Shown: positions 19,190 to 28,574 of the stretch, piece after piece
How the letters are laid out: every line of letters starts with the position of its first letter
How positions within the stretch are numbered: position 1 is the stretch's first letter
Source: Prevotella vespertina
GTDB taxonomy: Bacteria; Bacteroidota; Bacteroidia; Bacteroidales; Bacteroidaceae
DNA: 64,000 nucleotides
Direction: 5' to 3'
NCBI RefSeq assembly: GCF_009728485.1
Contig: NZ_VVIQ01000012.1
Span: 1-64,000, forward strand
Program-made: the position numbers and the translations under genes
Notes under the pieces: generated by a model
What the model was told of the DNA's origin: nothing
The model's input: the letters and a program-made list of their open reading frames with translations, nothing else
Database searches by the model: none

Positions 19190-19220
19190 TTGCTTTTTTA
19201 TCAGATATTCTTTATCTTTG
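19190..19220 (+). promoter_or_regulatory. Probable promoter of the outer-membrane barrel gene
   Basis: TTGC (19190-19193), a 19-base spacer and TATCTTTG (19213-19220) fit the Bacteroidetes consensus. A second weaker candidate lies upstream (TTGG near 19112 with TAACTTTA at 19135). Confidence 0.6.
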
Positions 19221-19282
19221 CATGCACCATTTGACATTGGACAATCTTTATCAAAAATAAATCTATTTCTAAAAAGCATCTT

Positions 19283-22039
19283 ATGAGAAACGGACTACTT
19301 TTGTTGTTAATGTTATTATTTTGCTGCAGTAATGTACATGCAAAAGATGACGCAATCCCTGTTCAAGGTAGAGTACTTGACAACATGACAGGGGAAGGAA
19401 TACCAGGGGCAAAAGTTTACTTGATGACATCAGACAGTGTGGTCATTGATAGTATGATTACCTATCCTGCAGAGGCTGGAGAAGATGTGGGATTCTACCG
19501 CTTTGAACACTTGACAAAAGTCGGGAATTACATCGTACGTGCAAGTGCTGAGGGGTATGAGGACGGCTATATGCACTGTGTGTTGAGGAGTAAGCGTGAG
19601 TTTTTTGTATCTGTAAAGCCTATACGATTGGCAAAGGCGCACGAATTGGCAGAAGTGACCGTAAAGGCTACAAAGGTTAAGATGGTTGTTGCGGGCGATA
19701 CGATTGTTTATAATGCTGATGCTTTCAACCTTGCAGAGGGGAGCATGCTCGATGCGCTAATTAGCAAGTTGCCAGGCGCACGACTGACCAAAGATGGGCA
19801 AATATTCGTCAATGGCAAGTATATTCAAAGCCTTTTAGTCAACGGACGAGAGTTTTTCAGTGGGAATCCTAAGTTGGCACTGGAGAATCTACCTGCCTAT
19901 ACGGTTAATAAAATCAAGGTTTTTAACAAGTCGGGAGCAGCTTCAAAGTTGGCAGGACGTGATATGGGCGACAAGAACTATGTGATGGATGTAAAGCTGA
20001 AGAAGGAGTATGCCGTAGGCTATATGGGTAACGTTGAAGCTGGTGCAGGTTCGAACAACAGATATAAGCTACGTGGCTTAGCCATAAAGTTCTCTGACAA
20101 AGAACGCATCGGAATATTTGCCAATAGCAACAACCTTAACGACAATCAGCGAGCGGCACTCAATGGCGAGTGGAGTCCACAAGATGTAGGGAGTGGATTG
20201 CAGACGACTAAAACGGTTGGTGCTCAATATATGCGCTTTTTAGGAAATGAATTTTCTTGGTTCGACCTTAGTAGCCTTTGGAATCATACAAATACTGATG
20301 ACGAATCTCTCTCTTCAAAACAAACGTTTTTATATGGTGGAGACTCTTATCAGCATAGCAGGTATAAGTCGTTAGGAAGCTCTGATAATTGGACAGCGGG
20401 TAGCAATTTATGCATCCAAAAAGACGAATATTATACGATTAATAATCTTTCCTTTTCCTATGCCCATAGCCATGGCCTGAACAACAGCAATATCGAGACG
20501 TCTGACAATCAATCGTTGCTTAACCGTATGTTGTCGGCAAATAGCCTTGAATCGAGGAATGTTGATTTTAATCTTCAAAATAGAAATGGTATCAGCATTA
20601 TTGCTGATATGATTAGGTGGAATTTTGGAATCAATTATAACCGTAACACGCAAAAGACCTTTTCTCTACAGGATTTGACCTATCTACAGCATAGCCTTCC
20701 ACGTGATTATCGTAATCAATATATAAACCGCCTTAATCAAAACCTTAAGTTATCAGCTGGTATCAGTTATAATTGGGCTTTTAGAAATATCAGCTTACAA
20801 CCTGAGTATAATTACGCATATTCATATATAAAAACGGATAATCCACTCTATCGTCTTGATAAGATTTCTGGACGTGATAGCAGCTTGTTCGATAGATTGC
20901 CCTCTGCCACAAACATCTTGGCTACAGTCCTTGATAATGGGAATACTTATCACTTTACAGAATATCAAAATAGTCATCGCTTTAACTTCTGCTATAGAGA
21001 TTTGCATAGTAAATTCTTGAAGTGTGAGATAAGTGTCAATCTGCCTGTTCGTATAGCTCATGCCAACCTTTATTATCAACGCATGGGACGACACGATGTG
21101 TCTCGGCAGAGTATATTCTTTGAACCTAATATATGGTTGAGGGGTAACGCATGGGAGATAAAAGCTAAGATGAATTCTGAATTACCTGACCTCACAACAA
21201 TGGTTAATTATCGTGATGACAGCAATCCTATGAATATTATATTAGGCAATATGCAGCTTCGTAATATTCATTATTATGACATAGAAGGTGGTAAGACATT
21301 TGAGGGGAAGAAACATAGTCGCCTTAACATTAATATGGGTTATCATCAGACGGATAATGCTGTGGCTTATAGTCTTGTATTTGATAAACAAACAGGTGTT
21401 TCAACCGTTCAGCCCATTAGCGTAAATGGTAATTATCGCATTGATTTAGGAATAGGATATACTCGTCCACTGGATAAAAAAGAGAAATTAAGTATTGATA
21501 ATCAAGCATCTTTTAACTATAATCATAACGTTGACATGGCAATGGTACAAGGGGCTACACAAAGTCAACGAAGTATTGTAAATAACTGGAAGATAAGTAA
21601 CGTCTTGAAACTAAATTATCGTCTCGATGATAACTATGAGTTCACACTCCATGGCGGAGGTACATATTATCTTATCAAGAGTCAGCGTGAGGGATTTAGC
21701 AATATTCATGCAGGAGATTATAATATAGGTGTGAATGTGCAGGTAGCTTTGCCTTGGAAACTACAATTAACAACTGACCTAACAATGTTTGCTCGCCGTG
21801 GTTATCAGCTCTCAGAGATGAATACTACTGACTGGATATGGAATGCACAACTTAGTCGCAGTTTCATAAATAAGAAACTTTTAGTTAAGTTGCAAGGCTT
21901 TGACATACTCCGTCAGCTCTCTAATACTCAATACTTAATGAACGCACAAGGAAGAACGGAAACATGGAATAATAGTATTCCACGATATATGATGTTATCC
22001 TTGTCATGGCGATTTAATGTAAATCCTAAAAAGAAATAA
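19283..22039 (+). CDS. TonB-dependent-receptor-like outer-membrane beta-barrel protein
   Basis: This 918-aa protein has a signal peptide (LLLLLMLLFCCSNVHA) and a carboxypeptidase-regulatory-like beta-sandwich (about residues 27-115, VQGRVLDNMTGEGIPGAKV). A plug-like section follows (about 125-240, with LISKLPGARLTKDGQIFVNG), then a long barrel rich in aromatic, Asn and Ser strands ending with a C-terminal MLSLSWRF strand. This matches the Bacteroidetes outer-membrane barrel family related to SusC. There is no SusD partner next to it, so it is probably not part of a polysaccharide locus. Confidence 0.85.
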   Translation: MRNGLLLLLMLLFCCSNVHAKDDAIPVQGRVLDNMTGEGIPGAKVYLMTSDSVVIDSMITYPAEAGEDVGFYRFEHLTKVGNYIVRASAEGYEDGYMHCVLRSKREFFVSVKPIRLAKAHELAEVTVKATKVKMVVAGDTIVYNADAFNLAEGSMLDALISKLPGARLTKDGQIFVNGKYIQSLLVNGREFFSGNPKLALENLPAYTVNKIKVFNKSGAASKLAGRDMGDKNYVMDVKLKKEYAVGYMGNVEAGAGSNNRYKLRGLAIKFSDKERIGIFANSNNLNDNQRAALNGEWSPQDVGSGLQTTKTVGAQYMRFLGNEFSWFDLSSLWNHTNTDDESLSSKQTFLYGGDSYQHSRYKSLGSSDNWTAGSNLCIQKDEYYTINNLSFSYAHSHGLNNSNIETSDNQSLLNRMLSANSLESRNVDFNLQNRNGISIIADMIRWNFGINYNRNTQKTFSLQDLTYLQHSLPRDYRNQYINRLNQNLKLSAGISYNWAFRNISLQPEYNYAYSYIKTDNPLYRLDKISGRDSSLFDRLPSATNILATVLDNGNTYHFTEYQNSHRFNFCYRDLHSKFLKCEISVNLPVRIAHANLYYQRMGRHDVSRQSIFFEPNIWLRGNAWEIKAKMNSELPDLTTMVNYRDDSNPMNIILGNMQLRNIHYYDIEGGKTFEGKKHSRLNINMGYHQTDNAVAYSLVFDKQTGVSTVQPISVNGNYRIDLGIGYTRPLDKKEKLSIDNQASFNYNHNVDMAMVQGATQSQRSIVNNWKISNVLKLNYRLDDNYEFTLHGGGTYYLIKSQREGFSNIHAGDYNIGVNVQVALPWKLQLTTDLTMFARRGYQLSEMNTTDWIWNAQLSRSFINKKLLVKLQGFDILRQLSNTQYLMNAQGRTETWNNSIPRYMMLSLSWRFNVNPKKK

Positions 22040-22086
22040 ACGCTTCAAAATAATAGGTCTTGATAACATTTTTTCGTTATAAGCCC

Positions 22087-22117
22087 TTTGTGGTATCAAA
22101 AAATATTCGTATCTTTA
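22087..22117 (+). promoter_or_regulatory. Promoter of gyrA
   Basis: TTTG (22087-22090), 19 bases and TATCTTTA (22110-22117) fit the consensus except for the last base of the -7 element. The ATG follows after a leader of about 110 bases. Confidence 0.7.
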
Positions 22118-22235
22118 CACCTTGAAAAAGTACGAAAACGGCTCAGAAAGGAAATAAAGGCTATTGTGGGCAATTTTAGCCTTATGGGGATGAGCTCGTT
22201 AAAGTGATAGAAATTTATAACAGAAAAAATATATA

Positions 22236-24824
22236 ATGGACGAAAATCAGACAATTGATCAGGACAGAATTATGAAGATCAACATCGAGGAGGAGATGAA
22301 AAGCTCCTACATCGACTACTCAATGTCGGTGATTGTGGCACGTGCCCTCCCTGATGTTCGTGACGGTTTTAAGCCTGTTCACCGCCGTATCCTCTTCGGT
22401 ATGCGTGGTATCGGTAACTTTAGCAACCAGCCTTACAAGAAGTGTGCCCGCGTTGTCGGTGAGGTACTTGGTAAGTATCACCCACATGGTGACTCTTCTG
22501 TTTACGGTGCGCTTGTGCGTATGGGGCAGGACTGGAATATGCGCTACAAGTTGGTTGATGGACAGGGTAACTTTGGTTCTGTCGATGGTGACTCTGCTGC
22601 TGCGATGCGTTATACTGAGTGCCGCCTCTCAAAGATGGGTGAGCACGTTATGGACGATATCGAGAAGGATACGGTTGACATGGTCAACAACTTCGACGAT
22701 ACGTTGCGTGAGCCTGCTGTGATGCCTACAAAGATTCCTAACCTGCTTGTAAATGGTGGTAATGGTATCGCTGTGGGTATGGCAACAAATATTCCTACAC
22801 ATAATCTTGGCGAAGTTATTGATGGATGTTGTGCTTATATTGACAATCCAGAGATTTCTACTGATGGATTAATGGAATTTATCCCAGCTCCAGACTTCCC
22901 AACAGGTGCATATATTTATGGTCTTCAAGGTGTTAAGGATGCCTATGAAACTGGTCGTGGCCGTGTCGTTATGCGTGCAAAGGCTGAGATTGAGAGCGAT
23001 GAGAGCCATGATAAGATTGTTGTGACAGAGATTCCTTACGGAGTTAATAAGCAGCAACTTATTGAATATATTGCTGACCTCGTGAAGGAAGGCAAGCTTG
23101 AAGGTATCTCTAACGTAAATGACGAGACGGGCCGTCAGGGTATGCGTATCGTTGTTGACGTGAAGCGTGATGCCAATGCAAACGTCATTCTGAATAAGCT
23201 TTTCAAGATGACAGCATTGCAGAGTTCTTTCTCTGTAAACTGTATCGCATTGGTAGCGGGTCGTCCACGTCTGTTGAGCCTTCGTGAGTGCATTAAGTAC
23301 TTTGTTGAACATCGTCATGATGTAACCATCCGTCGTGCTCAGTTTGACCTTAAGAAGGCACAAGAGCGTGCACATATCTTAGAGGCACTGATTAAGGCTT
23401 GTGACAATATTGATGAGGTTGTACGTATTATTCGTGCCAGCAAGACACCTTCAGAGGCACAAAGAAACCTTGAGAAACGTTTTGACTTCGATGAGCTTCA
23501 ATCAAGAGCTATCGTTGATATGCGTTTGTCACAGCTGACTGGTCTGCGTCTTGATCAGTTGCATCAGGAGTTTGAGGAATTGATGCAAACCATCAAGGAC
23601 CTGCAGGAGATTCTTAATAACCCTGAGCGTTGTAAGGAAGTGATGAAGGAAGAGTTGCAGGAGGTTAAGGAGAAGTATGGCGATGACCGTCGTACAGAGA
23701 TTATCCCTGATGAGCATGAGTTTAATGCTGAGGACTTCTATCCTAATGACCCTGTTGTTATTACTATTAGTCACCTTGGTTATATCAAGCGCACTCCACT
23801 TGCAGACTTTAAGGAGCAGGCTCGTGGTGGAGTAGGTTCTAAGGGTGCTCGCACACGTGAGAAAGATTTCACCGAATATATCTATCCAGCAACAATGCAC
23901 CAGACAATGCTGTTCTTTACTCGTAAGGGACGCTGCTACTGGATGAAGTGTTATGACATCCCAGAGGGTGATAAGAATTCAAAGGGCCGTGCTATTCAGA
24001 ATATGCTTTCACTTGAGCCGGGCGACTCTGTTAATGCATTCTTGCGTATTCAGGGCTTGGATGATGATGAGTTCCTCGATTCTCACTATGTAGTATTTGC
24101 TACAAAGCAGGGTATCGTTAAGAAGACTTCACTCCGTGCTTACTCACGCCCTCGTACCAATGGTGTGATTGCTATTAACATCAATGAGGGAGATGAGGTT
24201 GTAGACGTTCGTCTGACAAATGGTCATAACGAACTTATCATCGCTGACCGCAATGGTCGTGCTTGTCGCTTCGATGAGTCAAATATCCGTACTATGGGGC
24301 GTGTGTCTACAGGTGTACGTGGTATGCGTTTGGACGAAGATGGTCAGGACGAAGTTGTTGGTATGATTGTTGTTAATGACCCTGTTAACGAGACGGTTAT
24401 GGTAGTATCTGAGGAGGGTTACGGAAAGCGCTCACAGGTAGAGGACTATCGATTAACTAATCGTGGCGGTAAGGGTGTTAAGACGCTGAATATCACGGAT
24501 AAGACTGGTAAACTTGTTGCTATCAAGAACGTTACTGATGATAACGACTTGATGATTATCAACAAGAGCGGTATTGTTATTCGTATGTCGGTTGCCGAAT
24601 GCCGTGTAATGGGTCGAGCAACACAAGGTGTGCGCCTAATAAACCTCGCTAAAAAGAATGATGTTATCGCATCTGTATGTAAGGTGATGAGTTCTGAGAT
24701 GGAGTCACAGGTTGAGGATGAGAGTCGTGAAGAATGGGCTAAAACCAGTGAAGAAATCAAGAGTGACATAAACTTATCATCAGAAATTGGTGAGCCTGAT
24801 GTAACCCCTGTCGACTTCGATTAA
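22236..24824 (+). CDS. gyrA: DNA gyrase subunit A
   Basis: This 862-aa protein is the breakage-reunion subunit of gyrase. The catalytic tyrosine is Tyr126 (AAMRYTECRLS). The quinolone-determining region reads HPHGDSSVYGALV: Ser87 corresponds to E. coli Ser83, and Gly91 to Asp87. The C-terminal half has the repeating beta-pinwheel blades with a GyrA-box-like stretch (QARGGVGSKGARTR, about 528-541). An acidic tail follows. It has its own promoter and no gyrB next to it. Codons look more GC-rich than in the neighbours, as expected for a highly expressed gene. Confidence 0.95.
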   Translation: MDENQTIDQDRIMKINIEEEMKSSYIDYSMSVIVARALPDVRDGFKPVHRRILFGMRGIGNFSNQPYKKCARVVGEVLGKYHPHGDSSVYGALVRMGQDWNMRYKLVDGQGNFGSVDGDSAAAMRYTECRLSKMGEHVMDDIEKDTVDMVNNFDDTLREPAVMPTKIPNLLVNGGNGIAVGMATNIPTHNLGEVIDGCCAYIDNPEISTDGLMEFIPAPDFPTGAYIYGLQGVKDAYETGRGRVVMRAKAEIESDESHDKIVVTEIPYGVNKQQLIEYIADLVKEGKLEGISNVNDETGRQGMRIVVDVKRDANANVILNKLFKMTALQSSFSVNCIALVAGRPRLLSLRECIKYFVEHRHDVTIRRAQFDLKKAQERAHILEALIKACDNIDEVVRIIRASKTPSEAQRNLEKRFDFDELQSRAIVDMRLSQLTGLRLDQLHQEFEELMQTIKDLQEILNNPERCKEVMKEELQEVKEKYGDDRRTEIIPDEHEFNAEDFYPNDPVVITISHLGYIKRTPLADFKEQARGGVGSKGARTREKDFTEYIYPATMHQTMLFFTRKGRCYWMKCYDIPEGDKNSKGRAIQNMLSLEPGDSVNAFLRIQGLDDDEFLDSHYVVFATKQGIVKKTSLRAYSRPRTNGVIAININEGDEVVDVRLTNGHNELIIADRNGRACRFDESNIRTMGRVSTGVRGMRLDEDGQDEVVGMIVVNDPVNETVMVVSEEGYGKRSQVEDYRLTNRGGKGVKTLNITDKTGKLVAIKNVTDDNDLMIINKSGIVIRMSVAECRVMGRATQGVRLINLAKKNDVIASVCKVMSSEMESQVEDESREEWAKTSEEIKSDINLSSEIGEPDVTPVDFD

Positions 24825-24894
24825 TCCATTGGCACATTATATCATCTAATTAAATGTAAAATAAGATTATAAACCTTTTAAAATTATAACTAAT

Positions 24895-26154
24895 ATGAAA
24901 AAGTTAATGATCGCAGCAATGATGCTTTTTAGTGTATCAGCTGCATTCGCTGGAGACAGTGAACCATTGAAGGCTATCTTGAAGGCGCAGACTTATTCCG
25001 AAGCTGCAGAATTATTGAATTCTAATCTTGCTCAGATTACTGATAATGCTGAGAAAGCCAAAGCCTATGATAAGCTATTTGAGCTTGCAATGAAGAAGGT
25101 AAGTGCAGAGCAGGGTGTCCAACTTGAGAATGAAACTAACAAGCAAATGGGCAAAGAAGGAAATAAACCTGTCGATGAAAAGGGCTTATATGAGGCTGTA
25201 GGTCAGGCTTTTGATGCCGCTTCTGAGGTAATAAAGTATGACAACATGCCTAACGCAAAGGGTAAAGTTAAGCCAAGATATAGTGACTTAGCTGATAAGC
25301 TCTATCCTCTTCGTGGTCAGCTGATCAATGGTGGTATTTACTTCCAGGGAGCTAAGGACGATGCAAATGCTTATAAATACCTTGCTCGCTATGTAGATAC
25401 AGCGGATGATCCAATCTTTTCAAAGTTCGATAAGTCAAAAGATGAGAACTTAAATGAGATTGCTTATTTCGCTACATATTATGCTTATCAGAATAAGGAT
25501 TTCAAGAAGGCAGAGAAGTATGTATCTTATGCTTTGAAGAGCAAGGATCGTGCAAAAGATGCTCAACAATTACAGCTAGCCATCTTAGGTTCACAGCTCA
25601 AGACACGTCAGGATTCTTTAAATTATGCTGACAAACTCGCTGGTATTTATGCTCAGGATCCTGAGAATGATGCAGTACTGACCACATTGACTTCTACTTA
25701 TAGTGCACTTGGTATGCAAAATAAGGCTGAAGAAATCGTAAATTCAGCATTAGCAAAGAATCCTAATAGTTATGGTGCATTGGTAATGATGGGTCAGTTT
25801 GCAAGTCAAAAGAAAGACTATGAGACAGCTGCTAATTACCTTTCTAAGGCTTTGGAACAGGCAAAGGATGATAATGCAAGAATTGCTATCAATGCTTCAA
25901 TTGGTCAGTGTTGGTTCTATAAGGCTCAAGAGCGTGTAGCTGCTGTTAAGGGAGTTCTTTCTCCAGCTGCTCGTGCTCAGTTTAATGAGGTATATAACAA
26001 GGCTATCTCTTATCTTGAGACAGCAAAGAAACTTGACACTCTCAAAGAGCAAAAGTCTGCATGGGCTTATCCTCTTTATGGATGCTACTACTTTGTAAAG
26101 GGTGCTCAAGCTCCTGAGACTCTAGCAGCAGCAGCTGACGCTGGTGTACAGTAA
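24895..26154 (+). CDS. Exported TPR protein, paralogue 1
   Basis: This 419-aa protein has a signal peptide (MIAAMMLFSVSAAFA). The mature part is made of helical pairs with recognisable TPR units (for example AEEIVNSALAKNPNSYGALVMMGQF at about 280-305, quoted as AEEIVNSALAKNPNS). It shares a conserved pattern with the next two genes: an N-terminal MPN.KGK..P.Y block (about 113-125), an inner block ending DDPIF, and a C-terminal WAYPLYGCYYF. It is probably periplasmic. A terminator-like hairpin separates it from the following pair. Confidence 0.8.
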   Translation: MKKLMIAAMMLFSVSAAFAGDSEPLKAILKAQTYSEAAELLNSNLAQITDNAEKAKAYDKLFELAMKKVSAEQGVQLENETNKQMGKEGNKPVDEKGLYEAVGQAFDAASEVIKYDNMPNAKGKVKPRYSDLADKLYPLRGQLINGGIYFQGAKDDANAYKYLARYVDTADDPIFSKFDKSKDENLNEIAYFATYYAYQNKDFKKAEKYVSYALKSKDRAKDAQQLQLAILGSQLKTRQDSLNYADKLAGIYAQDPENDAVLTTLTSTYSALGMQNKAEEIVNSALAKNPNSYGALVMMGQFASQKKDYETAANYLSKALEQAKDDNARIAINASIGQCWFYKAQERVAAVKGVLSPAARAQFNEVYNKAISYLETAKKLDTLKEQKSAWAYPLYGCYYFVKGAQAPETLAAAADAGVQ

Positions 26155-26169
26155 TCAGCAGTAATAAGT

Positions 26170-26230
26170 CCTCTCTTATGTGTAAGTTATCTTCTTAGGA
26201 TAATATACATAAGAGGGGAATATTTTTTTT
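26170..26230 (+). terminator. Terminator or attenuator between TPR genes 1 and 2
   Basis: CCTCTCTTATGTGTA (26170-26184) pairs with TACATAAGAGGGG (26206-26218), the inner stem continuing partly. A run of eight T follows (26223-26230). It stands 16 bases before the next start codon, so it could also attenuate read-through. Confidence 0.8.
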
Positions 26231-26245
26231 ACTAAAATGTCATAA

Positions 26246-27370
26246 ATGAGAAGGCTACTAATACTATTTTTCTGTGCGTTATTCTGCATTCAAATTGTAG
26301 AAGCACAAGATATGCATAAGCAAGCGGAGTCTTTTAATCGCCTGGCTAGGAACGCTTTTTCCAAAATAGAGAAACAATCGGATAGGGATTCTATTACCAT
26401 TTTTAAGACAGTTGTTGATGGGGTAGAATATTCTCTAAAATGTGATGAGTTTGATAGAATGCCTAATCGAAAGGGGAAAATCTTACCAGAGTATGAGGAG
26501 GAGAATAAGAAACGTTTGGCTATATTGCATCCTATGCTGATTGATGCAGGGAAATATTTTTACAAAAAGTCTTATTTAAAGCAAGAGGGGATTGATGCTC
26601 TGAAGCTCTATTTAGAAACTAGAAAATCGCCATTAGTAAAAGATAATATTGACGAATCCGGAGTTGCTGCATACTATTTAGCTTATTTTTATTTGAAATC
26701 TCGTAATTTAAAAATGGCTAATGAGTATGCTGATATAGCCATGCAATATGATGAAAGTGCCCAAGCCTCAGCAGAGATAAAAGCTCAGTGTATGCACGAT
26801 CAAATGGTTAATGCGGAAGACTCTCTTCGCTATTTATCTGTTATACAGAGATTGTATCGTTCAGATCCAACAAATGAAACCTATTTCTCATGGATTATGA
26901 AATTTTATCAGAATCCAACTCCAAGATTTAATTTAGAAGATTTTGTAGATGATTGTTTAGAAAATAATACAAATTCTATAGTACCTTGGATTTTAAAGGG
27001 AGAGATAGCTATGCGTGCCGAACGTTGGGAAGAGGCAATAGATGCGTATAGGCAAGCGGATGAGATCGATCCTAGTAATATCCCAGTGGCTTATAATATA
27101 GGGGTATGTTTGAATAGTTTAGGGATGGTTTTACGTGATTCTGTCTTGGCAAAACGAAAGAAGGGAGATAATGTTTCGGATAATGAGTTTATGACAGTCT
27201 TTGCACAGGCTCGCACCTATTTAGAACGTGTAAGGGCAAAAGATCCACGTCGAAACAAAGTTGATTGGGTGGCACCGCTCTACCTAACTTATACAATACT
27301 GAATGATAAAATAAAGGCTGAGGAATTAGAGCCTTTAGTAACGAAATATCAGAAGAGTGAAAACGATTAA
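26246..27370 (+). CDS. Exported TPR protein, paralogue 2
   Basis: This 374-aa protein has a signal peptide (LLILFFCALFCIQIVEAQ). The MPNRKGKILPEY block (about 73-84), the segment ending KSPLV and the C-terminal WVAPLYLTY mark it as a paralogue of the genes at 24895 and 27357. A clear TPR lies near 260-290 (GEIAMRAERWEEAIDAYRQA). It overlaps the next gene by 14 bases, indicating co-translation. Confidence 0.78.
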   Translation: MRRLLILFFCALFCIQIVEAQDMHKQAESFNRLARNAFSKIEKQSDRDSITIFKTVVDGVEYSLKCDEFDRMPNRKGKILPEYEEENKKRLAILHPMLIDAGKYFYKKSYLKQEGIDALKLYLETRKSPLVKDNIDESGVAAYYLAYFYLKSRNLKMANEYADIAMQYDESAQASAEIKAQCMHDQMVNAEDSLRYLSVIQRLYRSDPTNETYFSWIMKFYQNPTPRFNLEDFVDDCLENNTNSIVPWILKGEIAMRAERWEEAIDAYRQADEIDPSNIPVAYNIGVCLNSLGMVLRDSVLAKRKKGDNVSDNEFMTVFAQARTYLERVRAKDPRRNKVDWVAPLYLTYTILNDKIKAEELEPLVTKYQKSEND

Positions 27371-28574
27371 GGTTCTTATATTATATATTTGTTTTATTTT
27401 ACCATCTATGTGTTACGCACAAAAGAAACAATTACAAACAGTGCGTGACCAGATAAAGTCTGGTAAGGAACTCTCAAAAGCCGAAGGAACACTTCGCGGA
27501 CTATTAGTAGATTCAACGTCAAGAAATAATCATAAGATATGGTTACTATTATGTGATGTTCTAACAAAACAATACGAGCAAGGGAATGAAAAGCTCTATC
27601 TAAAAGAAAAATATGATACAGCTGCTTTCTTCTCAATAACGAAACGATTGTATGAGACGATGTCTAGCTTCGATTCTATTGATGCACAAGCTGATAAAAG
27701 AGGGCTGGTTCATCCTAAATACAGGGAGAAACATGCTTCGTTTTTAAATTCTATTCGCCCAAATCTATTTAATGGAGGTAGTTATTTCATCCATAAAAAT
27801 GATTATAAAACAGCATTTGAGTATTATCGTGATTATTTATTATCTGCTGAGTATCCACTTTTTACCGGATATAACTATTTGCAAAGTGATGCTTTGATAC
27901 CTCATGCTGCTTATTGGTCAATGTTCTGTGGTTATAAATTAGGAGATGCTGATAAGATTATGCGTTTTAAAGATTTGGCAGAACGTGATACTTCTATGCT
28001 TAATTTTGTTAAACAATATGAGGCCGAGGCCTATTGGATTCAGAAAGATACGACTATGTATGTAAAGTCGCTGCAAGAAGGGTTTAAGCAATACCCTAAT
28101 TTTGCTTTTTTCTTTCCTAGGCTTGTGGAATATTATACTAAAAAAGGTGAACATGATTCTACACTTGTTATATCAGAACGAGCCTTAAAAGCTGATTCCA
28201 CTAGTTTATTATTTATGTTTGCTAAGAGTACAGCTCTTCTTAACCTAGGTAGATATAATGATTGTATAAAGATTTGTAACGATATAATTAAGAGAAATGA
28301 CGCTTATGTAGATGCCTATTATAACATTGGATTAGCTTACTTTAATCAAGCCATAGAAATGAATAAGGATAAGCAGCAATATAGGAGTAAGCGTGCAAAG
28401 ATTATTGAGTTATATGGATTATCTCGCCCTTATATGGAGAAATTTAGGCAGTTAGCACCTGATGATAAAGGGAAATGGCTAGCACCATTATATACTATTT
28501 ATTTGAATCTCAATATGGGCAAGGAATTTGATGAAATTGATAAGATAAGAAAAGAGGTTAAATATGAACAATAA
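27357..28574 (+). CDS. Exported TPR protein, paralogue 3
   Basis: It starts with GTG at 27357, which gives an ideal signal peptide (IKVLILYICFILPSMCYAQ). At 405 aa it keeps the family pattern: HPKYREKHASFL (about 118-129), a block ending EYPLF and the C-terminal WLAPLYTIYLNL. TPR-like pairs run from about 240 to 345. It overlaps both neighbours (14 bases before, 11 after), which places it in one operon with the helicase gene. Confidence 0.78.
   Translation: MKTIKVLILYICFILPSMCYAQKKQLQTVRDQIKSGKELSKAEGTLRGLLVDSTSRNNHKIWLLLCDVLTKQYEQGNEKLYLKEKYDTAAFFSITKRLYETMSSFDSIDAQADKRGLVHPKYREKHASFLNSIRPNLFNGGSYFIHKNDYKTAFEYYRDYLLSAEYPLFTGYNYLQSDALIPHAAYWSMFCGYKLGDADKIMRFKDLAERDTSMLNFVKQYEAEAYWIQKDTTMYVKSLQEGFKQYPNFAFFFPRLVEYYTKKGEHDSTLVISERALKADSTSLLFMFAKSTALLNLGRYNDCIKICNDIIKRNDAYVDAYYNIGLAYFNQAIEMNKDKQQYRSKRAKIIELYGLSRPYMEKFRQLAPDDKGKWLAPLYTIYLNLNMGKEFDEIDKIRKEVKYEQ

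Larger units (their letters stand above)
18353..19282. other. 930-bp intergenic region with an inverted-repeat element and promoter
   Basis: The first 400 bases (18353-18758) are AT-rich with no gene or RNA signature that I can find. Next comes the inverted-repeat element at 18759-18988 and then the promoter region of the outer-membrane gene (19190-19220). A 75-codon open frame at 19059-19286 overlaps the real start and has no supporting features. Confidence 0.65.

Noticed and set aside
19059..19286. 75-codon open frame ahead of the outer-membrane gene
   Set aside because: It overlaps the real start codon and both promoter candidates, has no signal peptide or motif, and its composition reflects AT-rich noncoding sequence.
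22333..23900. Several open frames of 70-168 codons on both strands within gyrA
   Set aside because: They are shadows of a strongly conserved long gene and show no independent signals.
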